Part shown: positions 23,937-35,239 of the stretch, piece after piece | How positions within the stretch are numbered: the stretch's first letter is position 1 | How the letters are laid out: every line of letters begins with the position of its first letter | DNA from: Alopecurus myosuroides | Lineage: Eukaryota > Streptophyta > Magnoliopsida > Poales > Poaceae | Assembly: GCA_028641055.1 (NCBI GenBank) | Contig: CM054060.1 | Coordinates: 297,078,462-297,142,461 of the forward strand | Direction of reading: 5' to 3' | DNA: 64,000 bases | Notes under the pieces: model-generated | What the model was told of the DNA's origin: nothing | Seen by the model: only the letters and a program-made list of their open reading frames with translations | Databases searched by the model: none | Program-made: the position numbers and the translations under genes

Positions 23937-24045
23937 ATGCGTGAGAAACACTTGGATTCGGGACGGGATGGAAATCGGAAGTTAAGCGTGCTAGTGCTAG
24001 AGTAGTGGGAGGATGGGTGACCGAGCGGGAAGTTTGACCATGAGT
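23937..24045 (+). repeat. 5S-rRNA-derived segment inside element E
   Basis: The stretch matches the plant 5S rRNA internal promoter: GAAGTTAAGCGTGCT (box A region, 23979-23993), AGAGTAGT (intermediate element, about 24000) and GGATGGGTGACC then GGGAAGT (box C region, about 24010-24034), in the right order and near-normal spacing. The 5' part is diverged and the 3' end does not match, so it is a derived fragment rather than a working 5S gene. 5S-derived promoters are known in Cassandra retrotransposons and SINE3-type SINEs; finding one in a CACTA element is less expected. Confidence 0.7.
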
Positions 24046-24097
24046 AACTAATTTGACTAGAGATAATCTTAGTTAGACACTAAGCAAATAATACAAA

Positions 24098-24177
24098 TTG
24101 TGAAAAAAAAGGGAATGAAAAAAAGGGAGTGAAAAAAAGGAGTGAAAAAAAGGGAGTGAAAAAAGGTGAGAAAAATA
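24098..24177 (+). repeat. GAAAAAAAGGGAGT-type tandem repeat
   Basis: Five to six imperfect copies of a 13-15-base purine unit (GTGAAAAAAAGGGA). Confidence 0.8.
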
Positions 24178-25224
24178 ATTAGAAACCAAATGAATTAAAA
24201 AAATTACGAAATAAATCTAGTCCCGGTTCATGTGGCCAACCGGGACTAAATGTCCTCCGACCCCAGGCTCCGCCACCCGCCCACGTGGACGGGCCTTTAG
24301 TCCCGGTCCGTAAGAGATGGGACTATAGGGGGGGGGGCCTTTAGTCGCGCGTAGCTAGTCCCGGTTGCCCGGACGGGATTAATGGGCCTGGCGAACCGGG
24401 ACTGTAGGCCTTTTTTCTACCAGTGCTATTGGATCTAGATCTAGGGATTCATTTGTTGTTTTCCTTGTTCTTCTTCCTTCCTCCCTCCATAGCATTAGTT
24501 GCTTTGGTGGGATTTGGGAGAGAAGTTCTTGACCACTTTGTGTGTTCTTGCCATTGCATTAGGTGCATCGGTTTGAGTTCCCCACGAGATTCGTGAAAGA
24601 GAAGTTCGTGAGCTTGTTACTCTTGGGTGCTTGGTCACCGGAGAGATTGTTCCTCTTGGGTGTATTGAGCACCCTAGACGGTTAGTGCTTGGGGCTTCCA
24701 CCTTGTTGCAAGAAGCTTCGTTGAGAGCCTCCAATTGAGTTGTGGAGATAGCCTCAACCTCGTGTAAGGTTTGGTCAACGCCTTCAAGTCGACCTCATAG
24801 TGGAAACGAGCATCTCCCTCACCGGAGAAGCTCAAGGAGAATGAGGTGTGCACATCCGTGCTATTGAGGAGCGCCTAGGTGGCTCCCCACCTCTCCAATG
24901 AAGACGTACTTCCCTTGGGAAGGAACTTCGGTAATCACACCGGTGTCTCCTTGTGCTTCGGTTATCTCTATACTCTAGCTCGTTACTTATGCATTTACCT
25001 TTGTGATAGCCATCGTGCTTGAAGTCATCTATCTTGCTATCTCATAGTTGTATATCATGCCTAGCATAAGTTGTTGGTGCACATAGGTAAACCTAGCTTG
25101 CATAGGTTTTGTGCTTGATAAATTAAACGCTAGTTTTATTCCGCATTTACTCAAGCCTAAACCGTAATTATTTTAAAGCGCCTATTCACCCTCCCCCCCT
25201 CTAGGCGGCATCCTTCTACTTTCA

Positions 25225-26458
25225 GCTGCTGCGAATATTCTTGTTTAGCTCTTGTTTTCATTGGATCTCTTATTCAGAGCTGTTAGTTTTAGTAGTGTTA
25301 TGTGAGTACTCTCATGTTTGCTTGCTGTATCATTTAGATAGGTTTTGTTAAAACATATTTTGTATGGTGCTTGTTGGGAAAAGAAACTGGTGCATTTGGT
25401 AAAAATTTATAAACGATGCATATAGAAGCTTTTATGGACTGTGGCTATACTTTTTCATATCATGCTAGATGTTATTTTAATTCTAAAGCCTATTGGTTAT
25501 TGCGTAGCATGATTTGTCTCAAATAGCTGAGAGTGTTTAATGTGCCATTGAAAGAATCATGAGTTATTCTTGTCATATTGAAGCATAAATTTTGGTGTTC
25601 TACTTTGAATGCTTTATTTGGTTGACTTGTCGCATGCTCACGCCATGTTTATGACTACAAACCAGTCACTAATAGAATCCATGATAATTTAGTTTTTGAA
25701 CTTGTGATACCAATTATGCTTTTATTAATAATGTTTATGTCGCTATGAATGATTATGGCCATTATTGCTCTCTTGATTTGTCGCTCACAGTGTTTTGCTA
25801 GCCTCAATCTGTACTGAGTATGAACACTACTCGTGCAATCCAACTCCCAAAAACCAAAGTATGCCAAATGTGTCCACCATACCTACCTACATGTGGTAAT
25901 TAACCGCCACTCCTAGTAAATGGCTCATGTGCTACCTTTAAAACTTTCAAAATTACTCCTGCTTTGTGTTCCTGTTTTTGCTCATGAGGATGTAAATAGA
26001 GAATATTTATCTCACTTGTTGATTAGATTTCACACTCCGGACTAGTGGCTTCATCCGCTTATCCAATTAATAGAAAAGCTGGCAGCGGGGTGCCCAGTCC
26101 CAAAATAATATAAACAAATTCTCTTCACTATTTTTGCCCCTGATTTATCAGTCAAAGCATAACATTGTAAACAAAAGAAAAGAGGGATGACCTTCTACAC
26201 CAGTTGTGTCCTTCATATGGGAGCCGCTCTTGTGAAGTATAGTTTTCTTGTGACGTACTGTATTTTCTGTTTACCATTCGTTGACATTAGCATACACCTC
26301 CCTAAAAATAGACACTCATCCACGGTATGTGATTGTTGGTAGGCACCCGAGGATTTGGTTAGCCATTGTTTGTGTAAGATGGATGGGAGGAGTGTCAAAC
26401 ATTTTATACCTCTGTTTAATAAAATAAAAGCTCTAGCACATGAGTGATCCATGCTTCT
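25225..26458 (+). other. Element B internal DNA between D and A
   Basis: Third surviving piece of B. It matches element C near 16600-17420 and, in reverse, A near 28400-29570. It runs directly into the target site of A: the text GAGTGATCC-TGCTTC is uninterrupted in C at 17418 but is split here by A. No coding sequence. Confidence 0.6.
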
Positions 26459-27880
26459 TGATGTCTACGCACGCTTCTATTCTTGTAGACAGTGTTGGGC
26501 CTCCAAGTGCATAGGTTTGTAGAACAGAAGAAAGTTTCCCTTAAGTGGATCACCCAAGGTTTATCAAACTCAGGGAGGTAGAGGTCAAAGATATCCCTCT
26601 CAAGCAACCCTATAATCAAGATACAAGAATTATCTTGTGTCCCCAACACACCTAATACAATTGTCGGTCGTATAGGTGCACTAGTTCGGCGAAGAGAGAG
26701 TAAAATGCAAGTAATATGGATGATAATAAGTGATAATAGCAATCTGAAATAAATATGGCAGCAAGCAAACATGTAGCAGAACAGGAGGAAAACGGTGTTT
26801 CAATGCTTGGAAATAAGGCCTAGGGCTCCTACTTTGACCAGTGGACACCTCTCAACAATGAAAACATAATTGAATGCATATATATCATTTCTTCACTATG
26901 CTACTCCGAACCACTCCCCGGTCGAATAACGAACACTAATCATTGCGTAGGGCTTCAACAACACTCCTCAGAGTAAGAACTTTCCCAACCAAGTAACCCC
27001 CATGCTATTGCCATGGGACCTAGATGGTTCCATGCAAACACCACAATTTCATAGGTTCATCTTCCAACACAAGATATAAATATCATGCTAAACCACACGG
27101 TGCACACACTATCACCTTTACCCCGTGATCAAAGTTTTTACGGAGATAACAAAACCACTTGAGTAGCATAACAGATGAAGATCAATATACATATTCAACT
27201 AGATCACAAAGCTATTGATCACATAAAGATCACACCATGGGAGAGAGAGATGAACCACATAGCTACCGGTAGATCCCTCAGCCCCGGGGGAGAACTGCTC
27301 CCTCCTCATCATAGGAGACAGCAACGGCGATGGAGATGGCGGTGGAGTCGAAGGAGATGGCTTTCGGGGGCACTTCCTCGTCCCGGCAGGGCGCAAGAGC
27401 ATAGATCTGTCCCCCAAAACTTGTTGGTGGCGGCGGCGGAGCTACGGGTGTATTTTGTGGAAAAGGTCTATTTTCCTAAGGTTTATGCATCGGGGAGTAT
27501 ATATAGGAGAAAGGCCGATGTCGGGGGGGGGGGGGTGGCCAGGGGTCCCACACCCCTAGGTGGCGCGGACAGGGGGGCCCGCGCCACCCCATGGTGTGGC
27601 CACCCTGTGCCCCCCCTCCGGGGCTCTTCGGGACTTCTGGAAGCTTCCGGGACTTTTAGGACTTCTGGCTTTCAAATTTTCCAATTCCGAGAATATTTCC
27701 AGAACAACTTTTCTGAAACTAAAAACGGCAGAAAACAGGGAACTGGCTGTGTGACATTTGGTTAATAGGTTAGTCCCGGAAAATGTGTAAAAATGACATA
27801 AAGTGTAAGGAAAACATGTGAGAAACAACATGAAAACAACATGGAACATCGGAAATCAGGGATACATTTATGACGTATCA
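26459..27880 (-). repeat. 3' LTR of element A
   Basis: 1422-bp direct repeat of 31681-33095, with highly similar sequence throughout. The strand-sense start is TGATACGTCATAAATG and the end GTAGACATCA. Confidence 0.92.
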
Positions 27881-27912
27881 AGCATCCCCAAGCTTAGTTC
27901 CTACCCGTCCTC
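27881..27912 (-). other. Polypurine-tract region of element A
   Basis: On the minus strand, GAGGACGGGTAGGAACTAAG followed by CTTGGGGATGCT abuts the 3' LTR, matching the same block in B and C. Confidence 0.6.
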
Positions 27913-30549
27913 GAGTAGGTAAACGATAAAACAAAATAATTTCTGAGGTGACATGCTACTATTAGAAACTTGATCATTATAATGTAAAAGCATATGTACG
28001 CTGCGATCATAGAACTTCAAACACAAACATGATAATAGAACTTTAATAATAAAGCATAGCAATCACTTTGCATCATGAAGAGTATCTTAAATAAAGGATC
28101 ATGGATAATAATCCAAAGAAAGATAAACATTTGTCTTAGATATAGGGAAAGCATGACAAAGTGGTATTTCGCTAGTCCTTAAGAGTGGGACAAAACATAA
28201 ATGCCAGGACACTTTCAAAGTTCATGAGGAAGACTAGAACAAATAATTTAAGAACAAATAATATCACATCATGAAGTAACAATTGATGTTTATGGGACAA
28301 ATGCACATAGGACTCAGAATGGAAAAAATGCTCTCTCAACTGTGCATAAAGTTAGAAGATGGAGACTCAACATAAAAGTAAAAGAACGGCCCTTCGCAGA
28401 GGGAAGCAGGGATCACTCATGTGCTAGAGCTTTTTATTTTATTAAACAGAGGTATTAAAAGTTTGACACCGTGGAGGAGTGTCTATTTTTTTAGGAGAGG
28501 TGTATGTTAATGTCAACGAATGGTAAACATACAATACAATACGTCACAAGCCAACTGGATTCATAAGAGCGGCTCCCATGGGAAGGACGTAACTGGTGTA
28601 GAATTTCATCCCTCTTTATGTTTTGTGTACACAATTATGCTTTGACTCATAAAACAGGGGAAAAAATAGTGAAGAGAATTTGTTTGTACTAATTTGGGGC
28701 TGGGCACCCTGCTACCAGCTCTTCTATCATCTGGATAAGCGGATAAAGCCACTAGTCCAGGGTGTCAAATCCAATCAACAAGTGAGATAAAGATTCTCTA
28801 TTGACGTCCTCATGAGAAAAAACAATAACAAAAAACAGGAATGATTTTGAAAGTTTTAAAGGTAACACATGAGCAATTTACTTGGAGTGGCAGTGAAATA
28901 GCACATCTAGGTAGGTATGGTGTACACAATGGGAAACATTTGGTTTAAGGAGTTTGGATGCACGAGTAGAATTCCATGCTCAGTACAGGTGGAGGCTAGC
29001 AAAAGACTGGGGGCGACAAATCAAGAGAGCATAAGAGCCATAATCATGCATAGTAACATAAACATCATTAATTAAAGCATAAGAGGTATCACAAGTTCAA
29101 AAACTAAGTGATCATGGAGGCTATTCGTGACTGGTTCTTAGTCATAAACATGGTTTGAGCATGCGCCAAGTCAACCAAATAAAACATTCGAAAGAGAATA
29201 CCATATATTGATGCTTTACTATGACAAGAACAACTCATGAATCTTTCAAGACATATTAAATGCCCTAAGATATTTAAGGCTATTCATGCTACTCAATAAC
29301 CACAAGGCTTTAAAACTAAAATAACATTTAGCATGGCATGAAAAAGTTCTAGCCACGGTCTATACAAGCTTCTACTAGCACTGTTATAAATTCTACATCA
29401 AGCAATAGTTTCTTTTCCCAACAAGCACCATACAAGATATGTTTTAACAAAAATATCTTTATGATACAGAAAGAAAACATGATAGTACTCATATAACACT
29501 ACTAAAACTAACAGATCTGAATAAGCGATGCATGAAGACAAAGGCTAAACGCAGTACTAGCAAAAAGTGAACACTCACAGAACAATAAGAATGAAAACTG
29601 GAGTGTTTTAAGCAATAAAAACGGAGAGTGTCTCTCTCCCACACTAGTATGATAGGTTCCAACTATTTATTACAGAAAAGAAAAATAAACAAACTGAAAG
29701 TAAAAATAACTGACGCTCCAAGTAAAGTACATAAGATGTGACTGAATAAAAATATAGTTTCACTAGAAGTGACCTGATAATTTGTCGATGAAGAAGGGGA
29801 TGCCTTGGGCATCCCCAAGCTTAAACGCTTGAGTCTTCTTGGAATTTTCTGGGATGTACCACCGACGCATCCCCAATATTAGGATTTTCACTCTTCTTGA
29901 TCACATCATATCATCCTCTTTTCTTGACCCTTGAAAACTTTCTTCACACCAAATTTCTCACAATCTTCATGAGCAACGTTAGTGCAATCGAAATAATAAA
30001 TTCACATGGTTAAGTTTCAACAAAATACTAACACTCATAAACACATTATCTACTGTCACAACTTCTTTTAAAACTCTTTTTCTCAAAAGAACACCAAAAG
30101 AAAGAGATTAATATGCAAATGCAATTATTGGCAGAAATCTGTCAAAACAAGAAAACAGGTAAAGATGGTTTTTTTCGAAAGTCTTCTGTTGCCCAAATAA
30201 AAAAGTGGTCAACTAAGAAAACTTGCGGAATTAGCTGAGGAATAAGCACAAAAAATTTCAGATCATTCTGATCTTCCAGGATTTTACATGATGTTTTACG
30301 GTGGTTAGAAGAAATCTGTTTTCTGCGCAGAAATCCGAAAACCAATTCCAACTTTCGTCAGAAATTTTACTTGGCACTACTAAAACATGAAAAGAAAGAT
30401 ACAAAGGAGTTTCTACATAAGTATACAACCCCTTAACCCAAAGAAAACAGAGAAAAACAATGCAAAAATAAAAACATGGGTTATCTCCCAAGAAGTGCTT
30501 TTCTTTAAAGCCTTTTAGCTAGGCATGATAATTTGAGAAGATGCTCACA
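27913..30549 (-). other. Non-coding internal region of element A
   Basis: No supported coding sequence. It holds the paired hairpin sites at 29796-29816 and 29851-29873 and long blocks shared with B and C. Confidence 0.6.
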
Positions 30550-31194
30550 TTAGAAATAAGAATTGAAGCAAAAGAGAGCATAAAGATAAAAACATAAAAC
30601 AAGTTTAAGTCTAACCCACTTCCTGTGAAAAATAATCTTGTAGAAAAACAAGTCATGAAAGCACAAAGCAACAAGCATAGGAAAGCAAAATAAGTGCAAC
30701 TTCAAAATTGTAAACAAAAAGAGGGGAAACTTAATACTGTTGAGATGCATAAAATTATGTTTCCCTCTCTCATAATAACTTTCAGTAGCATCGTGAATAA
30801 AATTAACAATATAACTATCAAAATAGACATTCTTATCATGAGCCACATGCATAAAAGATTTTTTTACTCTCCACATAAGATAGTCATTTTCATTAATAGC
30901 AGTGGGAGCAAATTCAACAAAATAGCTATCATTATTATTATCATCACCATAATCATCAAATATAGGAGGCATTTTGCAATCATATTTAATTTTCTCCTTA
31001 ATAGTAGGTGGACTGAAAATATCATATTTATCATTGTAATCATCATATATAGGAAGAATAATATCATCATAAGCAATAGAATAGTTATCCTCCAAAATGT
31101 GTTCATTTGTAAACATATCATAATTTTTACTAGGAGGAGATGTATCAAGCATATAATCATCAGTAGCAAAAGTATTTTCAAACACATCATCCAC
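30550..31194 (-). pseudogene. Acidic protein of element A, C-terminal part
   Basis: A 214-codon frame, very rich in Asp, Asn and Tyr, with DSYIVNFIHDATESYYERG and a hydrophobic C-terminal region ending near FHRKWVRLKLVL. The first motif recurs in element B (11591-11851). The frame overlaps the one at 31187-31540 by eight bases in another register, so the two were probably one protein now split by a frameshift. I recognise no known domain; it might be a structural or envelope-like product of the family. Confidence 0.5.
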
Positions 31195-31540
31195 AAGCCT
31201 CCTCCGTGCTTTCTATATCATCATTTTCAATATCAAAAGTAGTGTGCTCTTCCCAATCATGATCACTACTATATGTAACAGGCATAGGCTCATCATCAAA
31301 TAAAATTTTCTCCTCCGTGCTTGGGTAACTAAAAAGACCATTTTCATATAAACTAGCTTCCCCAAGCTTAGACTTTTCCATAGCATTAGCAATAATAGTG
31401 TTCACAACATTCATACTAATAACATTGCTATTAGCATGCAAATAAAGTTCCATAGGTTTTTTAAATTTCTCTTCAAACACTTCATGTCCTAACTCAAGAT
31501 AAACATTATAAAGTTCTATCATATTTTTTTTGTTTTCCAT
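31187..31540 (-). pseudogene. Acidic protein of element A, N-terminal part
   Basis: A 117-codon frame starting MENKKNMIELYNVYLELGHE, about 130 bases inside the 5' LTR and so in the gag position. It contains KPMELYLHANSNVISMNVVN and an acidic tail. No zinc knuckle or gag domain was recognised. It continues in a different frame into 30550-31194. Confidence 0.5.
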
Positions 31541-31653
31541 GAAGCCTAACTAGTGAAAATAAAAACAAGAAACAAAAATATATAATTGCAGGATCTAAAG
31601 GAAATAACTTTGAGCACTCACACCCGAGGATGTGAGTACCTTTTAACTTACCT

Positions 31654-31670
31654 CCCCTGCAATGGCGCCA
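31654..31670 (-). other. Primer-binding site of element A (tRNA-Asp type, mutated)
   Basis: Minus-strand TGGCGCCATTGCAGGGG, ten bases inside the 5' LTR, differs at two positions from the tRNA-Asp complement used perfectly by element C. Confidence 0.75.
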
Positions 31671-31680
31671 GAAAAAATCT

Positions 31681-33095
31681 TGATGTCTACGCACGCTTCT
31701 ATTCTTGTAGACAGTGTTGGGCCTCCAAGTGTAGAGGTTTGTAGAACAGCAACAAGTTTCCCTTGAGTGGATCACCCAAGGTTTATCGAACTCAGGGAGG
31801 TAGAGGTCAAAGATATCCCTCTCAAGCAACCCTGCAATCAAGATACAAGAAGTATCTTGTGTCCCCAACACACCTTATACAATTGTCAGTTGTATATGTG
31901 CACTAGTTTGGCGAAGAGAGAGTAAAATGCAAGTAATATGGATGATAATAAGTGATAATAGCAATCTGAAATAAATATGGCAGCAAGCAAACATGTAGCA
32001 GAACAGGCGGAAAACGGTGTTTCAATGCTTGGAAATAAGGCCTAGGGCTCCTACTTTCACTAGTGGACACCTCTCAACAATGAAAACATAATTGAATGCA
32101 TAAATATCATTTCTTCACTATGCTACTCTGAACCACTCTCTGGCCGAATAACGAACACTAATCATTGCGTAGGGCTTTAACAACACTCCTCAGAGTAAGA
32201 ACTTTCCCAACCAAGTAACCCCCATGCTATCACCATGGGACCCATATGGTTCCACGCAAACACCACAATTTCATAGGTTCATCTTCCAACACAAGATATA
32301 AATATCATGCTAAACTACACGGTGCACACAGTATCACCTTTACCCCGTGATCAAAGTGTTTACGGAGATAACAAAACCACTTGAGTATCTTCACAGATGA
32401 AGATCAATATACATATTCAATTAAATTACAAAGCTCATGATCACATAAAGATCACACCATGGGAGAGAGAGATGAACCACATAGCTACCGGTAGAGCCCT
32501 CGGCCCCGGGAGAGAACTACTCCCTCCTCATCATAGGAGACATCAACGGCGATTGGAATGGCGGTGGAGTCGAAGGATATGGCTTCCTGGGGCACTTCCC
32601 CGTCCCGGTAGGGTGCCAGAACAGAGATCTGTCCGCCGAAACTTGTCGGTGGCGGCGGCGAAGCTACGGGTGTATTTTGCGGAAAAGATCGATTCTCCTA
32701 GGGTTTATGCATCGGGGAGTATATATATGCGAAAGGGCGATGCCGGGGGGTGGCCAGGGGGCCCACACCCCTAGGTGGCATGGCCAGGGGGACCCGCGCC
32801 ACCCCATGGTGTGGCCACCCTGTGGCCCCCCTCCGGGGCTCTTCGGGACTTCTGGAAGCTTCCGGGACTTTTAGGACTTCTGGCTTTCGAATTTTCCAAT
32901 CCCGAGAATATTTCCAGAACAACTTTTCTAAAACTAAAAACAGCAGAAAATAGGGAACTAGCTCTGTGGAATCTTGTTAATAGGTTAGTCCCGGAAAACG
33001 TGTAAAAATGACATAAAGTGTAAGGAAAACATGTGAGAAACAACATGAAAACAACTTGGAACATTAGAAATTATGGATACGTTTATGACGTATCA
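31681..33095 (-). repeat. 5' LTR of element A
   Basis: 1415-bp direct repeat of 26459-27880. A TATA-like TATATATAC in the minus strand near 32716-32728 could be its promoter. Confidence 0.92.
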
Positions 33096-33100
33096 CTTCC

Positions 33101-33621
33101 CTCTGCGAAGGGCCTTTCTTTTACTTTTATGTTGAGTCTCATTCTTCTAACTTTATGCATAGTTGAGAGAGCATAGTTGCCATTCTGAGTTTAATGTGCA
33201 TTTGTGCCAGAAACATTATTAATTGATTCATGTTGTCTTATTGCGTGCTCTCTAATTTTTTTTCCTAGTCTTCCTCTTAAACTTTGAAGGTGTCCTGGCA
33301 TTTATGTTTTGCCCCGCTCTTAAGGACTAGCGAAATATCACTTTGCCATGGTTTCTATATACTTGAAACAAACGTATAAATTTTGATGCATTGTTATTCA
33401 TGATATTTTATTTGTGTTACTCCTTGTGATGCAAGGTGATTGCTATGCTTTATTATTAAAGTTTTATTTATCATGCTCATGCTTAAGTTCTATTATCTCA
33501 GCTTACATATGCTTTTACATTATTGATGATCAAGTTCATGTTGGTAGCATGTCACCTCGGAAATTATGTGTTTTTATCGTTTACCTACTCGAGGACGAGT
33601 AGGAACTAAGATTGGGGATGT
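33101..33621 (+). other. Last internal piece of element B, with polypurine-tract region
   Basis: Continues B after the A insertion (CCTCTGCGAAGGGCC, matching C at 17435). It ends in GAGGACGAGTAGGAACTAAG then ATTGGGGATGT (33590-33621), the purine-rich block before the 3' LTR. Confidence 0.7.
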
Positions 33622-35234
33622 TGATACGTCATAAACGTATCCTTAATTTCTGATGTTCCATGTTGTTTTCATGTTATTTTCCACATGTTTTCTACACACT
33701 TTATGTCATTTTTATCGATTTCTGGGATTAACCTATTAACAAGATGCCACAGAGCCAGTTCTCTGTTTTCTGCTGTTTTTAGTTTCAGAAAATTTGTTCT
33801 CGAAATATTCTCAGAATTGGAAAGTTTGAAGCCCAGAAGTATTAGAATTCCCGAACGTTCCACGGAGACCTGAAGAGACACGGAGAAGGGTCAACGGGGG
33901 GCCACACCATAGGGCGGCGCGCCCACTGGCCATGCCTGGGGCGGTCTGGGGCCCCCAGGTGCCCTCTGCCATCGCCCTTTTGGCTATATAATACCCCCGA
34001 CATATGAACCCTAAAAATATACCAATTTTATCCGAGAAACACCCGAGGCCGCCGTCATCGTCATCCCGAGATCGGGAGGGTTCTGGAGCTCTCCCCGGCA
34101 CCCTGTCGGGAGGGGAACTCATCACCGGAGGGGTCTACATCACCATGCGCTCCTCGAAGTGATGCGTGAGTAGTTCATCCCTGGACTACAGGTCCATAGC
34201 AGTAGCTAGATGCCTGTCCCATCCACTTTATGCCTCATGTTTAGATCTCGTGAGCTGCCTCACGTGATCGAGATCACCTTTATGTAATGCTACATGTTGT
34301 GTTTGCTGGGATCCGATGAATGAGGAATTCTATGTCTTTTGATTATCAATTTATCATGATATCTTCATGTATATGTTATTTATGATCTTGCATGATCTCC
34401 GTTATTAGTAGATTCTCTAGCCAAGTAGATGCTAATAACTCCAAGAGGGAGTATTTATGCTCGATAGTGGGTTCATGCCTCCTTTGCATCTGTGCTCGAG
34501 TGACAGAAACGTGACGGATGGAGGATATGTTGTTGCCATTAGGGATAAAACAACAATGCTTTGTCTAAGGATGATGTTATTGTTTACATTACACACTTTA
34601 CTTACTGCGATTATCTGTTGATTGCAACTTAATACCCAATGTTTGTTCGAATGATATTCGGAGGTTGATTATTAGTCATAAATGCAGTTGGATGACGGTC
34701 TATGTATCTTGTTGCAATGCCCGCATGAATCACATAGTAATCTTTATGTCTTGCATATGCACTACGATGCAGCCTTCATTTCTGTCAATTGTCCAGCTGT
34801 AATTTGTTCACCACACATGTTATTTATCTTTCACGGAGAGACACCACTTGTGAACTGTGGACCCCGGTCCATTTTCCTCATACTGATAATACACACACTG
34901 CTTCCATTGTTTTCACACTTCTGCCACTGCTTTCATACTGTTCTCATACTGTTTTCCACACCATACATTTAACCTCTTTGTGTTCAGAAAAACCGGTGAG
35001 ATTCACAACCTCACTGATTCGTTGGGGCAAAGTGATTTGGTTGTGTTATGTAGGTTTCACGTTGTTGTTGAAACGGTAGTGCGCCCTGCCATCTGAGCTG
35101 CATCAACCTTGTGAAGTTACTCCTTCCTCGTACTGGTCGATTCAACCTTGGTTTCTTTCTGAGGGAAACTTGCTGCTGCACTCTTCATACCTTCCTCTTG
35201 GGGTCTCCCAAAGAACGTGTGATCACACGCATCA
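33622..35234 (+). repeat. 3' LTR of element B
   Basis: 1613-bp direct repeat of 9060-10688, starting TGATACGTCATAAACG and ending CACACGCATCA, followed by the TATAC target duplication. Better preserved at its start than the 5' LTR. Confidence 0.88.
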
Positions 35235-35239
35235 TATAC

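Larger units (their letters stand above)
22153..24425 (+). mobile_element. Element E: non-autonomous CACTA-type DNA transposon carrying a captured exonuclease gene
   Basis: Perfect 19-bp terminal inverted repeats CACTGGTAGAAAAAAGGCC (22153-22171 and, inverted, 24407-24425) are flanked by a 3-bp duplication, CTA (22150-22152 and 24426-24428), the size made by CACTA transposases. Subterminal CCGGGACTAA/TTAGTCCCGG motifs occur at both ends, including a hairpin with an 11-bp stem at 24218-24248. No transposase is encoded. The interior holds a two-exon DEDDy exonuclease gene, tandem repeats and a 5S-rRNA-like segment. It lies inside D, so it is the youngest layer of this branch of the nest. Confidence 0.9.
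20519..25224 (+). mobile_element. Element D: solo copia-type LTR, split by CACTA element E
   Basis: Begins TGAAAGTGCATGGTGCC and ends TCTACTTTCA, so the ends are TG...CA with short inverted repeats (TGAAAG/CTTTCA). The flanks GCTGT (20514-20518) and GCTGC (25225-25229) match at four of five bases. The final CACCCTCCCCCCCTCTAGGC stretch is typical of the 3' part of long cereal copia (SIRE/Maximus-type) LTRs. No primer-binding site, internal region or second LTR follows, so it is a solo LTR of about 2.4 kb once E is removed, made by LTR-LTR recombination. The family name is from memory and unverified. Confidence 0.75.
26459..33095 (-). mobile_element. Element A: non-autonomous gypsy-like LTR retrotransposon inside B, reverse orientation
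   Basis: Two direct LTRs (5' LTR 31681-33095, 3' LTR 26459-27880 on the minus strand), TG...CA ends and a near-perfect 5-bp target duplication (CTTCT at 26454-26458, CTTCC at 33096-33100). Element C preserves the same B-type sequence unbroken at about 17416-17450, which supports the insertion point. The first 250 bases of its LTR resemble those of B, but the rest differs, so it is a related subfamily. The 3.8-kb internal region encodes only fragments of an unrecognised acidic protein. No polymerase genes. Confidence 0.9.
9060..35234 (+). mobile_element. Element B: non-autonomous gypsy-like LTR retrotransposon, hosting A, C, D and E
   Basis: Two related direct LTRs (9060-10688 and 33622-35234) are flanked by a perfect 5-bp target duplication, TATAC, at 9055-9059 and 35235-35239. 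The primer-binding site after the 5' LTR resembles the 3' end of tRNA-Asp, as in Athila-type gypsy elements. Removing C, D with E, and A leaves about 4.1 kb of internal DNA in four pieces (10689-12072, 19572-20518, 25225-26458, 33101-33621), giving an original element of about 7.3 kb, close to C (7.5 kb) and A (6.6 kb). No reverse transcriptase, integrase or RNase H motif remains. It is an old non-autonomous element and the container for the whole nest. Confidence 0.88.

Noticed and set aside
23937..24045. Functional 5S rRNA gene
   Set aside because: Only the internal promoter part matches. The 5' and 3' ends that must pair in 5S rRNA are not conserved.
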